Positions 1 to 11,225 of a DNA stretch of 64,000 nt are shown here, in pieces. The notes under the pieces are model-generated. The model was not told the origin of the DNA and made no database searches. It was given only the letters and a program-made list of their open reading frames with translations. The position numbers were made by a program, and so were the translations under genes. The stretch covers positions 62,001 to 126,000 of the forward strand of contig NTMA01000015.1 in NCBI GenBank assembly GCA_002917075.1. Reading direction: 5' to 3'. Numbering within the stretch: the first letter of the stretch is position 1; each line of letters starts with the position of its first letter. Origin of the DNA: Hawksworthiomyces lignivorus. Taxonomy: Eukaryota; Ascomycota; Sordariomycetes; Ophiostomatales; Ophiostomataceae.

Positions 1-2
1 CA

Positions 3-2000
3 ATCGTACCAATCTTCCTCAACGAATACATCATGGTCATGAATGGTGTCGTGGCTCCGGCGGAATACGGAAAGCTTGTGGCTTGGGAAGACCATCCGGA
101 TGCCTTCGAATGGATGTACACAAGGTCCCAGTTTTTGCCCGGCGAGGGTCTGCTGATTCTGGAGGCCCAAGAACGGCTGCTCGCCTTCCTGGTGGATTGC
201 TGCCAGCAGATACTCCACGAAATCGCGCCGTCGAAGCTGGTGGGCGATGCGTACCCTATGCAGCCAGAGCCCCAGCTGAAGACGGAGGCAGAAGTATCCG
301 GGTTCAACTCTCTGGCCATCATGGCGGCAGAAGCGCCCTACCGGCTGCCCGCCAAGCTGGACCTCAATCGCATCGTTTCGCTCCTGGCCGCAAGGGCGTC
401 TGCCGCTACGGACCACGTATGGGCGTTGCGTGAGGACCCCAGCTACTTTGCCGACCGGCTGCTCGAGGTGAGGGACCATCGCCTCGAGTCGCTCAAGGAT
501 ACAGACGGCAAAGACCACCCCACCACGGCTCCGCTGCGACAGCACATCTTGTGGGCCCGCGTCATCGGGAGCGCTGTCTCGGAGGCCTATCTATCCAACG
601 AGGTGTTTGCCGAGCTTTGCCTCCAGGCCAGCCAACTGCAGACACTTCAGCAAAAGCACGTCGCTGGCATCTTCCCAGCAAAGCCGCTGCCTGAGGAGTA
701 CCTCGCAGCAATCCTCCGGTTCCGTTACTACCTGAATCAGGCCGCCAAGGGGCCCATGACAGTGCTCAAAACGGCGGTTGTTGCATCACCACCGCTTCGT
801 AATTTCTATGCCCGTAAGCCCCCGCCGGATATGACTACATCTAAGATCATCGCTATCGCAAAACCAGGCGTGAAGGGTGACCCTATCAGGGACCAGTTGG
901 TGTGGCTTCTGCAGATGCTATGGGAGGACGAGAAGCCGCTCTTCTTTCTCGGACTGACAAACGTCATCGACGAAGTGGAGCGGCTGCTGGGGTCGGTGCG
1001 GCAGGCCAAGGACCTCGTCTCTGCCTACGTCGCGAACGTGATCGGCGACCTCTCTATCCTTTCCCAGTGCCTTCACCAGCTCGATCTTTACCAGCCTTGG
1101 GCTAACGGCTTTGAAAACAAATTGGCCGAGCGTCACAAAGAAATTGAAGAGGAGTTTGGTCGCCACACAGCTTCCTGGGGCAAGTTTCTGACTGCCATGG
1201 CCGAACCCAATCTGATGGAAGCAGCCAAACTGGGGGCGCCGACAGAGGGGAGGTTCACGTATCCATTCGAGAAGCGTCGCACCAAAGAAAACACCGAAGT
1301 TCTGCAGCGAGCCGAGCGAAATCTCGACGCTTTTTGGGCCAGTATCGACCGGATTCTGTATGTTAAGGCCGACAACTTGCAAGGCACTGCTACTCGCCGA
1401 CTGCTGACGCAGCCCAAAATCTTGCAACGCACACGCAACTGGGTTGACAAGCAACCGGCTCAAACGTCTGGCAAGGCCAGCTCCGGAGATGCCAATGCCT
1501 TCGTCCAGCCACTTTCGCCGTTCTATTTTCACCTCAGCAGCGACAAGCCGACCTCCAGCCGCAGCGACGCCAAATCCCCGCCCAGGTCCAAGACGAAGAC
1601 GAGAGGTCGACCTAACCAAATCAGACATGAGACTATTTCAGATGCCGCAGAAGCTACATCAGCCGAGCAGGCTGACAGACAACCCACATTTTCAGTTGAT
1701 GCACGGGCCCTTAAGGTCTTCCGAACTCTCTTCTTCAATCCTGACATGACCTCAACACCGGGTGAGGTGCCATGGAACGATTTCCTCCATGCTATGACGT
1801 CTACGGGTTTCAGCGCTGAGAAGCTGTATGGGTCTGTCTGGCAGTTTCGTCCAACTAAGCTGGACGTAGAACGAAGCATTCAGATTCATGAACCGCATCC
1901 ACACAGTAAGTTACCGTTTGTGACGGCCAGGTGCATCGGTCGTCGTCTATACCGAGCGTATGGATGGTTTGGGGGAATGTTTGTCTTAGCAGAAAGGTGA
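3..2000 (+). CDS. Conserved-looking fungal protein of unknown function, 5' truncated
   Basis: One uninterrupted reading frame is open from the left edge; the first ATG is at 33, but the frame stays open upstream, so the true start probably lies outside the window. About 665 residues are visible. The N-terminal two thirds are helical and rich in charged residues, without a motif I can name. Residues around 500-550 are a Ser/Lys/Arg-rich, basic, probably disordered linker. The last 95 residues form a separate compact module (PGEVPWNDFLHAM, then GSVWQF, then IHEPHPHSK) ending in an Arg/Tyr-rich tail. From memory, this tail is common to many fungal hypothetical proteins, and its pattern (Gly-Ser-x-Trp strand followed by a His-Pro strand) recalls the small HicA/dsRBD-like fold; that is inference only. 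There is no signal peptide or membrane segment. The function is unknown. Confidence 0.75.
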   Translation: MVPIFLNEYIMVMNGVVAPAEYGKLVAWEDHPDAFEWMYTRSQFLPGEGLLILEAQERLLAFLVDCCQQILHEIAPSKLVGDAYPMQPEPQLKTEAEVSGFNSLAIMAAEAPYRLPAKLDLNRIVSLLAARASAATDHVWALREDPSYFADRLLEVRDHRLESLKDTDGKDHPTTAPLRQHILWARVIGSAVSEAYLSNEVFAELCLQASQLQTLQQKHVAGIFPAKPLPEEYLAAILRFRYYLNQAAKGPMTVLKTAVVASPPLRNFYARKPPPDMTTSKIIAIAKPGVKGDPIRDQLVWLLQMLWEDEKPLFFLGLTNVIDEVERLLGSVRQAKDLVSAYVANVIGDLSILSQCLHQLDLYQPWANGFENKLAERHKEIEEEFGRHTASWGKFLTAMAEPNLMEAAKLGAPTEGRFTYPFEKRRTKENTEVLQRAERNLDAFWASIDRILYVKADNLQGTATRRLLTQPKILQRTRNWVDKQPAQTSGKASSGDANAFVQPLSPFYFHLSSDKPTSSRSDAKSPPRSKTKTRGRPNQIRHETISDAAEATSAEQADRQPTFSVDARALKVFRTLFFNPDMTSTPGEVPWNDFLHAMTSTGFSAEKLYGSVWQFRPTKLDVERSIQIHEPHPHSKLPFVTARCIGRRLYRAYGWFGGMFVLAER

Positions 2001-2221
2001 TATAAAGAATATTAAAAGAAGAGAACTCCTACTCGTGCCACGCCCCATTTTTGGGTCCGCGATAGGATCATTAGCTAGACCCGCAAAAATAACCCAGGAG
2101 CTATGAAATAACAATAAATCTCGTCGAGATATGAAAATTATTGCTAGATTTTCTTCCCCTTACTTCTAGCTTCTTCATGAATCTGCAGAACACATCTTTT
2201 CCTTTTATTCTGTCCTTAACA

Positions 2222-2781
2222 TCACATTCCAATTCCACCTTGGCATGACAACGTACCATTCGAATTGCTGATACCGTCGTCTAGAGATGCAAATCGCCAA
2301 TTAGCTTTGCTGGATTTGCCTCGATTAGAAGTCTCTTTCCATATGCCTACCAAGATTGATGGTCGAATTGTTCTGCACACCGCTGAGCGTAGCACACGTG
2401 CAGCCGAGTGTTGTACCGTTGGCTATATGGCAGGTCTTGCAGTAGTTGGAGAACTTGCCGCTGCATGCTCATTAGCTTGTCTGTCATCTTGTGTGAATGC
2501 AGCTGAAAGGCTTACTAGATGGACCAAACCAGAGCGGCTGTTGTGTAGTCGATTCCCAAGCAGAGATTCAAGTCGAGAGTAGAGTTGTGGGCGGCGGCTT
2601 GGGCGGTATGTGTAGCCCCGCCGGAAACCAGACACGACGCGCTCAGCTTGTCTAGGTGGCCCGTTGCGCTTAAGTGTAGATCATAATGGGAGCAGGTGCT
2701 GGTGAAGTTTCCAGCGGCAGCTTGGCTCGCGCGAGCGAGCCCTACCAGAGCGACCAACCAGATGTGCAACAGAAACATCAT
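2222..2781 (-). CDS. Small secreted cyanovirin-N (CVNH) domain protein
   Basis: Three short exons splice in frame: 2516-2781, 2351-2460 and 2222-2280, with introns of 55 and 70 nt; both have GT-AG ends. The product is 144 aa. Residues 1-23 are a signal peptide (MMFLLHIWLVALVGLA followed by small residues). The mature part shows two CVNH half-repeats. The first runs from GNFTSTC through SASC to LDLNLCLGID and LVWSIYGKFS. The second runs from YCKTCHIANGTTLGC to NNSTINLDDGISNSNGTLSC. The paired Cys and the LDLN/INLD strands are the family hallmark, and several N-x-S/T sites suggest glycosylation. CVNH proteins are carbohydrate-binding lectins of fungi and ferns; here an extracellular or wall-associated sugar-binding role is inferred. 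The start at 2781 is chosen because it begins the signal peptide; the frame is open further upstream but encodes nothing plausible. It ends about 220 bp past the convergent unknown gene. Confidence 0.8.
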
Positions 2782-3440
2782 GACCCTGAGATGTTGTTGT
2801 TTGTGTTGTAGAAAACTCGTCGGGCACAGCAAGATGATAAGACAGAAGGCCGAGGTGAGCTCAATATGGGCGGATGAACCAGCAAATTGAGCCAGCGTAT
2901 TAGTGACTGTAATTGTCGTGAGATATAGCAAGGCCCCAAAACAGACTTTACTTGCTAAGAGCCAAGATATTGGTTTAGCCTGAACCACCTTTTTTTAATA
3001 GAGGGTATTACCAGCAAAGTGCCTGGACGAGACTGTTCAAATCAAAATTTAGTAATAGCCAAATTTGTGAGACATGCGGCTGCTGCCATTTTCAGCTCGT
3101 AAGATATGGCATTCGTGGAACGCCACTTTGCTTGTCCATTGGTTGCCACTTTAGATATGTTTGGAGGAATAAGGAAGGTGCGACAGAAGGGTGAAGAAAG
3201 ATTCATGATCTATTATCTCGTCACTGTATATATTTTTGCCCTCAAAAGTAGGAAGCCACAAAAAAACGGTTCTTTCCCAAAGAGCTTGTATTGGTTGATG
3301 TTATATCCATTCAAAATACCACAAAAAAAAGAAACTGGTAAAACATAAAGACGAGAATCCATGCCGACCATCAGCGATGCCGCAAAACTTTTCTTTCGCC
3401 TTGCGATAGCATTCATGCGCCTTACCGCCCTTGTTCTCCC
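2782..3440. other. Spacer between the CVNH start and the eIF3b stop
   Basis: About 660 bp hold the promoter side of the CVNH gene and the 3' flank of eIF3b, both on the minus strand. Only short random reading frames are present; no repeat or RNA gene is recognised. Confidence 0.6.
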
Positions 3441-5878
3441 TTACTGCACAATTTCTTCCGTCTCCTCGAGGACCTCCTCTACGATCTCCTCGATGACCTT
3501 CTCCTCCTCCTTGCCCGCGGTCAGAGCAGCCGTCTTGGCCTCGATGAGCTGCTCCACCAGGTTCTCTGGCACGTGAAGAATTGACCGCTCCTCGCGCAGC
3601 TCCTCCTCCATAGACTCCCGGAAAGAGTACCAATCCGCAAGTTGCTGCCGGCGGCGGTCGATGACCTCTTGGTCGGCGCCGGCAATCCGCTCGGCGTCCT
3701 CTTGCTCGAAGATGCGCGAATACTCGCGAAGATTCTTGCGGATCGTCTTCTGCTCTTCCTTGCTCAGCAGGCTCGCTGGGCGAGGGCGCCACTGCCACTG
3801 CTTGAACTTGTCAATGTGCTCCTCCCGCAGCAGCTCGCCCTTGAAGTCGTACAGGTGGTAGCCGTTTTCCATCTAGGGTACGTTAGCAAACAATGCAGAA
3901 ATATGATAAGAGTTGAGGAAAGCTGCACTGGAAGAGTGCGCAAAAGGCTGGGTAAATACGTACGCTGTGCTTCCAGGCGGAAGCCCATGTGGCCACATAG
4001 CGGCCAGAAGGATCCCACTCGACATCTGTCACGCCGTAGTGCTCGGCGGTGTTCATAAGCTGCAGGTTGGCTGTCAGGTCCTTGTCGGACTCGGGCTTCT
4101 CGCCTTCGAAGTCGACGTCGAAGAACTCGAGCTCCGAGCTCTGCTGGTTGTGCACGGTTGCCACGACCACAAACCGGCCCTTTGGCGACCAGTAGATGGC
4201 GTTGCTGTTCTTCTTCTCCAGTGTGCGCAGGAGCTTGAAGTTGCCAACGGCATTGCCCTTTGCCTTTTCTGGGCAGTAGAAAGACACAGACGTCTTGGGC
4301 GGCGTGGCGGTCGCGCCCACAGGCTCCGACGTGGTGATAATGACGAAGCGGTCGCCCTTTGGCTCCCAGGCGAAGTTGATCACGGTGTCCTTAATCGTGT
4401 CCAGCACTTCGACAGGCACGCCCTTCTCCTTCACGCGGAAGATTTCAAGCGTCGTGGCCTGCGACTTCTTGGACTTGGAGTGCCGGTCCACCTTGACGCA
4501 CAGGTAGGCCGCATCAGACTGCCAGTGCAGCTTGGCGTCGGTGACGCTGAACAGGTTCAGCGTGCGTACAATCTGCTTCGATGGGATGCTCATCAGGCCG
4601 ACCTTGGCGGGGTTGCTGCCGATCTCGGGCGTCCAGTAGCAGAACAGCTGCTCGTAGGTCTTGACGCCGTCGCGCTGGGGCTTGGCGGGCGCCCAGTCAA
4701 AGTCCATGACGCCCTCGATCTTGATCGAGGTCTTGTCCAGCAGGTTCATTCGTGGCAGCTCGTAGACGGAGATGGACGAGCCCTGTGTTAACCGCGCGAC
4801 ATATTTGTCGTCGGAGGACCACTTGAAAGCGGGCCAGGGGAACTTACGCTGCTGCTGCTGCTTGCCGCCGGGTCCGCCGGGGCCCTCCTCTGGAGCGTTG
4901 GGCACGTCAATGTTGGCAAACGACCGGAGCGGCTTTGCCGTGGCGATGTCCCAGATGACGTAGTTCTTGCCGTCGTCGTCCAGGGAGAGGGCCGGGTGGC
5001 CCTCGTCGGAGATGGAGATGGGCCGGGCAGACCACGTAACAAGGTAGTTTTCGAGGGGCGAGAAGGCGACGAGGTTGACAAAGGGATGGGGGAACCGCCC
5101 AAGACGGTCCCACTTGGGGCCGCCCCATAGCTGCACACCTTGGATGTGCACGGATGTGAGGAAAGTGCCGAGCGGGGACCACTGCACAAAGCTCTCGGTC
5201 CAGTTGGGCCGGTCGACAATGTTCTCCTGGTTTTCCCGCTCGTTGTTCCAGAAGACACCGACGTGATCGCCGCGGTACATGACAAACTGGTCGCGGCCGC
5301 GGCCGCTGGGGTCTGCCAGGAACCAGCGGAGGTGGTCGCGGGCCTCGAAATCGTCAATGTGCGGGGGGTGGTATTCGTCGTCGATGCGGCCTTCGCGGCC
5401 GTACCGCTCGATATCCGTCAGCTTGTTGACGCGGAGATTGTGTCTGCGGTCGAGGGGCACGTTGTCGAGCTGCCGCACGGCGGCGGCGGCCTCGCCCGCA
5501 GACGAATACTCGACGAATGCGAATCTGTTGTGCGTTCCAAAGTTAGTACCAAGGGGCTCCTTATTGCATGAATCGGCGGTTGCGGGACACAGATGCGTAC
5601 CTTAGCGACTTGCCATCCGGGCCCATGGGCATCTCAATCATGTCCTCCCGTGTCCGGCCCACCGAGTTGAGCTTCTTCAGCAGAAACTTGACCAGTTTGG
5701 GCTTCTGCTCCTCGTTCACCTCCGGCAGCCCATCGATGACAACGAATGTGTCAAACCCCTGCTCGAGCTGAACTTCGTACTTGGCGCGCAGGTCGGAAAT
5801 ATCGACATCATCCTCGTCGAACTCATCCTCATCCAAGTCTGCATCACGCAGATGGTCGAAAGACGGTGCCGGCGCCAT
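3441..5878 (-). CDS. prt1: Eukaryotic translation initiation factor 3 subunit B
   Basis: Exons 5601-5878, 3964-5524 and 3441-3872 give 756 aa, the normal size. Intron 1 (76 nt) carries a perfect TACTAAC branch site and intron 2 (91 nt) a TGCTAAC. The protein is the scaffold subunit of eIF3, which loads mRNA and initiator tRNA on the 40S ribosome in the cytoplasm. An acidic N-terminus (residues 8-30) is followed by an RRM at about 40-125 ([10 protein letters not shown] as RNP2-like strand, [15 protein letters not shown] as RNP1-like strand). Then comes the nine-bladed WD-type propeller at about 140-610 ([20 protein letters not shown] and [14 protein letters not shown] are typical blades). A charged C-terminal helix rich in Glu/Lys/Arg binds the eIF3 a/i/g subunits in known eIF3b. 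The gene is divergent from CCT2 across 560 bp. Confidence 0.96.
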
Positions 5879-6438
5879 ATTGGTCGGTCGATGGCAATCA
5901 GAATCCTCAGAAAGAACGGTCCGCGATACTATGAATTTTTGGCTGTTTATCTATATAGGTTATCAAAGGGGGGTTGGTCTATGATCTGGGCTGGGTCGTG
6001 ATGGGATTCGTCGCGTGGGAGGCGCTCGCTTTCGAGAAGTGATGGTCGATGAAGGGATTTGGCTACGGTGATATTTTTTTTCGCCCTCTGCTGTGGGGCC
6101 TAGTTTTCTGTGTGCCCCGCAGCCAATGTGCTGTGAGTTTGCGCGCAAAGGCCCTCAATATTTGTGCCAGAGGTTTGTGTAAGCAGGCAGCCGGACAAAT
6201 ATTGTTCCTTGTCGGAGGGGTCGTCAAAAAAAAGTTCAGGCTGCAGAATAGGAGAAGCACCAGATGGGAGCTAAGTTGGAAGTCCCATATCTACTGTTTC
6301 TGCGCAGACCGTCTGGGAGGCAACATCGACAACGCTTCTTCTGATCCCATATTTTGGAGCTTTGCCACTGAAAAGAGGACTGCACCAGTACATCTTCCTT
6401 CTTTTCTTTTTACAAATTTTCTCATTAATCTACAGACG
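5879..6438. promoter_or_regulatory. Shared divergent promoter of eIF3b and CCT2
   Basis: The two start codons are 560 bp apart and point away from each other. The CCT2-proximal end (6390-6438) is pyrimidine-rich, as is usual just before fungal start codons; a TATA-like CTATATAGG lies near 5950 on the eIF3b side. No coding potential is seen. Confidence 0.6.
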
Positions 6439-8266
6439 ATGGTGAGTACTGAGCAGAGAAAGCTCTATCTAGCTTTGAACTCGTTATTGTTTACTAACTA
6501 TAGCTCTCTAGGCTTCGTTCAGTCCAACGCAGATCTTCGACGAGGGGACGACAGAAGAGAAGGGCGAGAATGCCCGTCTCTCCGCATTTGTCGGTGCTAT
6601 AGCTGTGGGCGACTTGGTCAAGAGCACCCTGGGACCAAAGGGCATGGACAAGATCCTGCAGTCTGCGTAAGTAGCAAGAGCGATGCAGCCTTCGGCTTGC
6701 CAACCCGCAAGAGTGCACATGCTGATACTCTAGGTATACTCCCCGGTGCAGATCAACCGGCGACATTATTGTTACGAACGACGGCGCCACAATATTGAAG
6801 TCGATCGCCCTGGACAACGCCGCCGCGAAGGTGCTAGTGAACATTTCTAAGGTGCAGGACGACGAAGTCGGCGATGGCACGACGTCGGTGGCGGTGCTGG
6901 CGGCCGAGCTGCTGCGCGAGGCCGAGAAGCTCGTCGACAAGAAGATCCACCCCCAAACCATCATCGAAGGCTACAGAATAGCAAGCCAGGCGGCCCTGAA
7001 GGCGCTCGAGCAGTCCGCCGTCGACCACAGCAAGATCCCAGAGGCCTTCCGAAAAGACCTGGTGGCGATTGCCCGCACGACCCTGAGCTCCAAGGTGCTC
7101 GCCCAAGACCGCGACCACTTCTCGGAGCTTGCCTGCGAGGCCATCCTGCGGCTGGGCTCGCAGGTGGACCTGAGCCACATCCAGATCATCAAGAAGGCCG
7201 GCGGCAAGCTGAGCGACTCGTACCTGGACGAGGGGTTCATCCTGGACAAGAAGATCGGCGTGAACCAGCCCAAGCGGCTGGAGAAGGCCAAGATCCTGGT
7301 GGCGAACACGTCCATGGACACGGACAAGGTCAAGATCTTTGGCGCGCGCGTCAAGGTCAGCTCGACGGCCAAGCTGGCCGAGCTGGAGAAGGCCGAGAAG
7401 GAGAAGATGAAGGCCAAGGTCGACAAGATCAAGGCGCACGGCATCAACTGCTTCATCAACCGCCAGCTGATCTACAACTGGCCCGAGCAGCTGTTTGCGG
7501 ACGCCGGCATCATGTCCATCGAGCACGCCGACTTTGACGGCATCGAGCGCCTGGCCCTGGTCACGGGCGGCGAGATCGCCTCCACCTTTGACCACCCGGA
7601 GCTCGTCAAGCTGGGCCGCTGCGACCTGATCGAGGAGGTCATCATCGGCGAGGACACGCTGATCAAGTTCTCGGGCGTCGCCGCCGGCCAGGCCTGCACC
7701 ATCGTGCTGCGCGGCGCCACCGAGCAGCTGCTGGACGAGGCGGAGCGGAGTCTGCACGACGCGCTGGCCGTGCTGTCGCAGACGGTCAAGGAGCCGCGCA
7801 CCACCCTGGGCGGCGGCTGCGCCGAGATGCTCATGGCCAAGGCCGTCGAGAGCGCCGCCACCCGCGTCGAGGGCAAGCGGCAGCTGGCCGTCGGCGCCTT
7901 CGCCGTGGCCCTGCGCCAGCTGCCCACCATTCTGGCCGACAACGCTGGCCTCGACTCGGGCGACCTGGTCGCCCGGCTCCGCAAGGCCATCTACGACGGC
8001 ATGGTCACCTACGGCCTCGACCTGACGACGCCCGGCGGCGGCATCGCCGACATGCGCGACCTGGGCGTGATTGAGAGCTACAAGCTGAAGAAGGCTGTGG
8101 TGTCCTCGGCGAGCGAGGCAGCAGAGGTGCGTTGAGACTCCCCCCACCCTCCCCTTTGGAGTGTGTTTCCCTTTCTGCTTGGAACTGTTCAGCTGACAAT
8201 ATCTAGTTGCTTCTGCGGGTGGACGATATCATACGCGCGGCCCCACGGCGGCGCGAGCGGATGTAG
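6439..8266 (+). CDS. cct2: T-complex protein 1 subunit beta (CCT2 chaperonin)
   Basis: Exons are 6439-6441 (the ATG alone), 6512-6666, 6752-8126 and 8207-8266; the spliced product is 530 aa, exactly the family length. The start codon forms a 3-nt coding exon directly followed by GTGAGT, and the next exon begins [12 protein letters not shown], the conserved CCT2 N-terminus. Intron 1 has a TTTACTAAC branch site. The protein is one of eight subunits of the cytosolic ring chaperonin that folds actin, tubulin and WD-repeat proteins. Visible signatures are [13 protein letters not shown] (38-50), the ATPase motif VGDGTTS (92-98), the nucleotide-binding NDGAT (62-66), LGGGCAEM and the C-terminal TPGGG region. 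The last exon encodes only [19 protein letters not shown]. Without the 3' intron the frame would stop seven codons into that intron. Confidence 0.97.
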
Positions 8267-8843
8267 AGAGGGCAGTGCCTTGTTGGCTGCGATTAGCTGG
8301 GCAGCTGTCGTAATGCGGGCAGTGTCCTGGACGTTGGAGGCCGTCTTTTGGAACTCCTGGTCTGGGAGTTCTATTTTGAAGGAAGCAGGAGTTTTTATGT
8401 TACAGAACGCGCCGTCATCTATTTGTACAAAATAAAGGGCAGGTAAAGAAAAAAATGTGTGTTTTTGGTCATTCTCACGACAGTTAATTGTTGCATCGCC
8501 ATATCCCAGAAGAATAGCACGCCAGACGAGGAATACAAAAAAAGTACAAAAAGAAGCCAAACATCCCAAAGAGGCAATTCTTATACGTTTGTTGAAATAT
8601 TAATCTACTTGAAGCCAAACTATACCGCAGGTTTAAGCAGGCCGCTTTACAGGACAGGCCCTGTTGCTACAACCGTGTTCAACCGGTTAAGTGTTGAATT
8701 GCCTCTATCTTTCGAGGCGATTTTTTTCATTTCGCAATTGCTTCTGACCGGAAACTTACTTTTCTCTGTTGCTGCTGACTCTAGCCTACTGCTTTTGGAG
8801 TCTAAACATTTAGAGCTCGCCTGCAGTAAGCACTGCATCTAGG
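8267..8843. other. Spacer: CCT2 3' flank and GT90 promoter
   Basis: About 580 bp, AT-richer than the genes, with no plausible reading frame. It should contain the CCT2 terminator and the promoter of the next gene; no specific element is recognised. Confidence 0.5.
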
Positions 8844-10462
8844 ATGACTCCTCTGGCGCTGGTGATGCAGAGACAGTGGCGGAAGGCCTTCCTTCTCTTC
8901 GGCGCGACTCTGCTGCTTCTCGCCTACTGGCACGTATATGTCGTGTCCGCGCCGAAGAGCGCAAATATTGGTCTCAAGAGCGGCTTTTCGTACAACCGCC
9001 AGGCGCAGCGAAAGTTTGACAATCTGCACTACACCGAGTCGCAATGCACACGCATCTTCCCCGGCCTCACTGCCGACATCGATGCTATGGTGGCTCTAGG
9101 ACCATTTCCGGTGAAGCAAGCCCGGGACATGGGGCCGATGCAGCTTCGGCTCGAGGGCGGCCAGGTTGGCAAGATCACCACCGAATGTGCCTGCATTCTT
9201 GTTGCTGACAAAAAATTACAGCTTCACATCCTCCATAAGGAGAGCGATGACATGCTCTCACGCGGATATCACGGCGTAGGGAAAAACAAGAAACCGTCCC
9301 CTTTTTTGAAAAAAAGCGAAAGCTCGATTCTCTGACTAGGTGACAGGTGAGAATGGCGGCGCTGCACCAGATCCACCGGGCACTGCTGACGGCGCCGGCG
9401 CCGCTGCCGGACACGATCCTGTCGGTCAACGTGTTGGACAGCCCGGCCAACGAGACGTGGTCGTACGGGCGGCCGGCGTTTGCGGCGCGGGAGCCGGGGA
9501 CGCTGACGGTGACGCGGGCGTTTCTGATGCCGCACTTTGGCTTCTGGGGCTGGCCACAGCTGTCGTTTGTGGGGTCGTTTGCGCGGGCGGCGGCGGCGGT
9601 CGACGCCATCGAGGCTGCGACGCCGTTTGCGCGCAAGGACCCGCGGCCCGTCTGGCGCGGCACCGCGCGCTACAACAGCGCGCACTACCCGCGCATGCGC
9701 ACGGAGCTGCTGCGGGTGGCGGGCAACGCGTCGTGGGCCGACGTGCAGGAGCTGCGGTGGGGTGCGGAAGAAGACGACGGAAAGAAGAAGGAGTCGGCGG
9801 CGGTGGTGCCGGGCGGCGGCGCCGGCAAGGGCCCCCAGGGCGGCAAAGGTGACCAGAGGACCAAGCGCCCAGGCGGCGGCGATGGCGGCGGCGCGCCGCC
9901 CAAGCCGGTGAACGCGCTCCCCATCGAGGACTTCTGCCGGTCCAAGTACATTGTGCACACGGAGGGCATCACGTACAGCGGGCGGTTCCAGTTCCACCAG
10001 CTGTGCGCGAGCGTGCTGCTGACGCCGCCGCTGGCCTGGCTGCAGCACACCTCGCACCTCGTCCGGCCGCTGTACACGCGGGACGTCCCCGAGATCCAGC
10101 AGCAGGCGCGCAGGATGAGGGCGGCGCAGGGCGGCGCAGACGCGCAGGAGGAGACCGCCGTCGAGAACGTGTGGCGGCACTATTCCCCAGAGAAGGCCAA
10201 TATCGTGTTTGTAGCGCCGGACTGGTCGGATCTGGAAGCCACGGTGGCATGGCTCGAGCGCCACCAGACGATCGCCGGCGGGATCGCCCAGCGGCAGAGG
10301 GACCTGTTCGTGGGCGGCGGCTACTTCAGCCCGGCGGCGGAGGCGTGCTACTGGCGGGCATTGATTCGGGGGTGGAGCAAGGTCGCGCGGACGGAAGGGC
10401 AAGGATGGGAAAACCAGACGGGCGTGAAATGGGAAATGTTCGCCATGGGATATGAAGAATAA
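8844..10462 (+). CDS. GT90 (CAP10/KDELC-type) glycosyltransferase, type II membrane protein
   Basis: Exons 8844-9164, 9222-9275 and 9347-10462 give 496 aa; the introns are 57 and 71 nt. An N-terminal basic stretch plus a hydrophobic anchor (about residues 15-31, FLLFGATLLLLAYWHVYVV) predicts a Golgi type II protein. Family signatures follow: an N-terminal YFPGL-like segment (RIFPGLTADI), RPVWRGTARYNSAHYPRMR, DFCRSKYIVHTEGITYSGRFQFHQLCASVLL, and the helical C-terminus near AEACYWRALIRGW. In Cryptococcus, CAP10-family enzymes are xylosyltransferases of capsule or glycan synthesis; here a wall or secreted-glycan role is inferred. An unusual Lys/Gly/Pro-rich insert (about residues 265-315) sits between the two catalytic motifs and looks like a disordered loop. 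The short middle exon is supported by phase and by the LHILHKESDDMLSR segment it contributes. Confidence 0.87.
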
Positions 10463-10655
10463 AAGGAGGCCATAGGCAACAACGGTAGGCTACATATACT
10501 CTACGGCTATGTGCGATGAGTCTATGATGAGAGATGCGCATAAGAAAATAGGATAGGATCATGATAAGGTCTAATATTATGCATATGTAATTTTCCCCAA
10601 TGGAGATGCCCCAACAAAGAAAGCCGATACGTAATTTTGAGTTACACACGGAGTC

Positions 10656-11190
10656 TTAAGCGGTGACGCCTCTGGCGCTTTTTTGGCTGGTCGCCGAGCT
10701 ACTACCCGCTGTTCGGCAGGCTGCCTGCGCCATCTGCAGCAGAGCCGCTCGTCGAGCCGTACCGCCTTGGCCGGCGCCGCGCGACAAGGCTTGCCGCGCA
10801 GCCTCGATTTTCTTGACCGTGTTGGCGCTGACGCAAAAGGCAGGGTCAAACTCCTTCAGCGTTGGCTCTCTCTGGGTGGCTAGCGCGGCCAGGCCGAGGT
10901 ACGAGTGGTATATGTCTGGCGGGTTACCGGGCGACTTGGAGAAGCCGCCGATGATGTGCTGCATCTTCTCGATCAGAAAGCTGCGGCTGGGCTCCCACAG
11001 TGTTTCTATCTGGCTGCCGCCTTCCTTGATGAGGCCGTGGCGCGCAAGAATGGCTAGCGCCCCGACTGTCCACCATGTATAGCATGTGTCGGCGTGCTTG
11101 TTGCAGCGCCCATTGAAGCCGAGCAGCGGATGAGCGTCGGGCAGCAGGAGGGTGTCCGGTGTAACTTGCATGGCGACGCTCACTTCTTCT

Positions 11191-11225
<35 letters not shown>

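Noticed and set aside
6834..8147. 437-codon frame on the minus strand
   Set aside because: Exact antisense shadow of the CCT2 third exon; a His/Asp/Gln/Leu-rich composition is the usual artefact of GC-rich coding DNA.
9269..10402. 377-codon minus-strand frame
   Set aside because: Arg/Pro-rich antisense shadow of the GT90 exon, without any domain.
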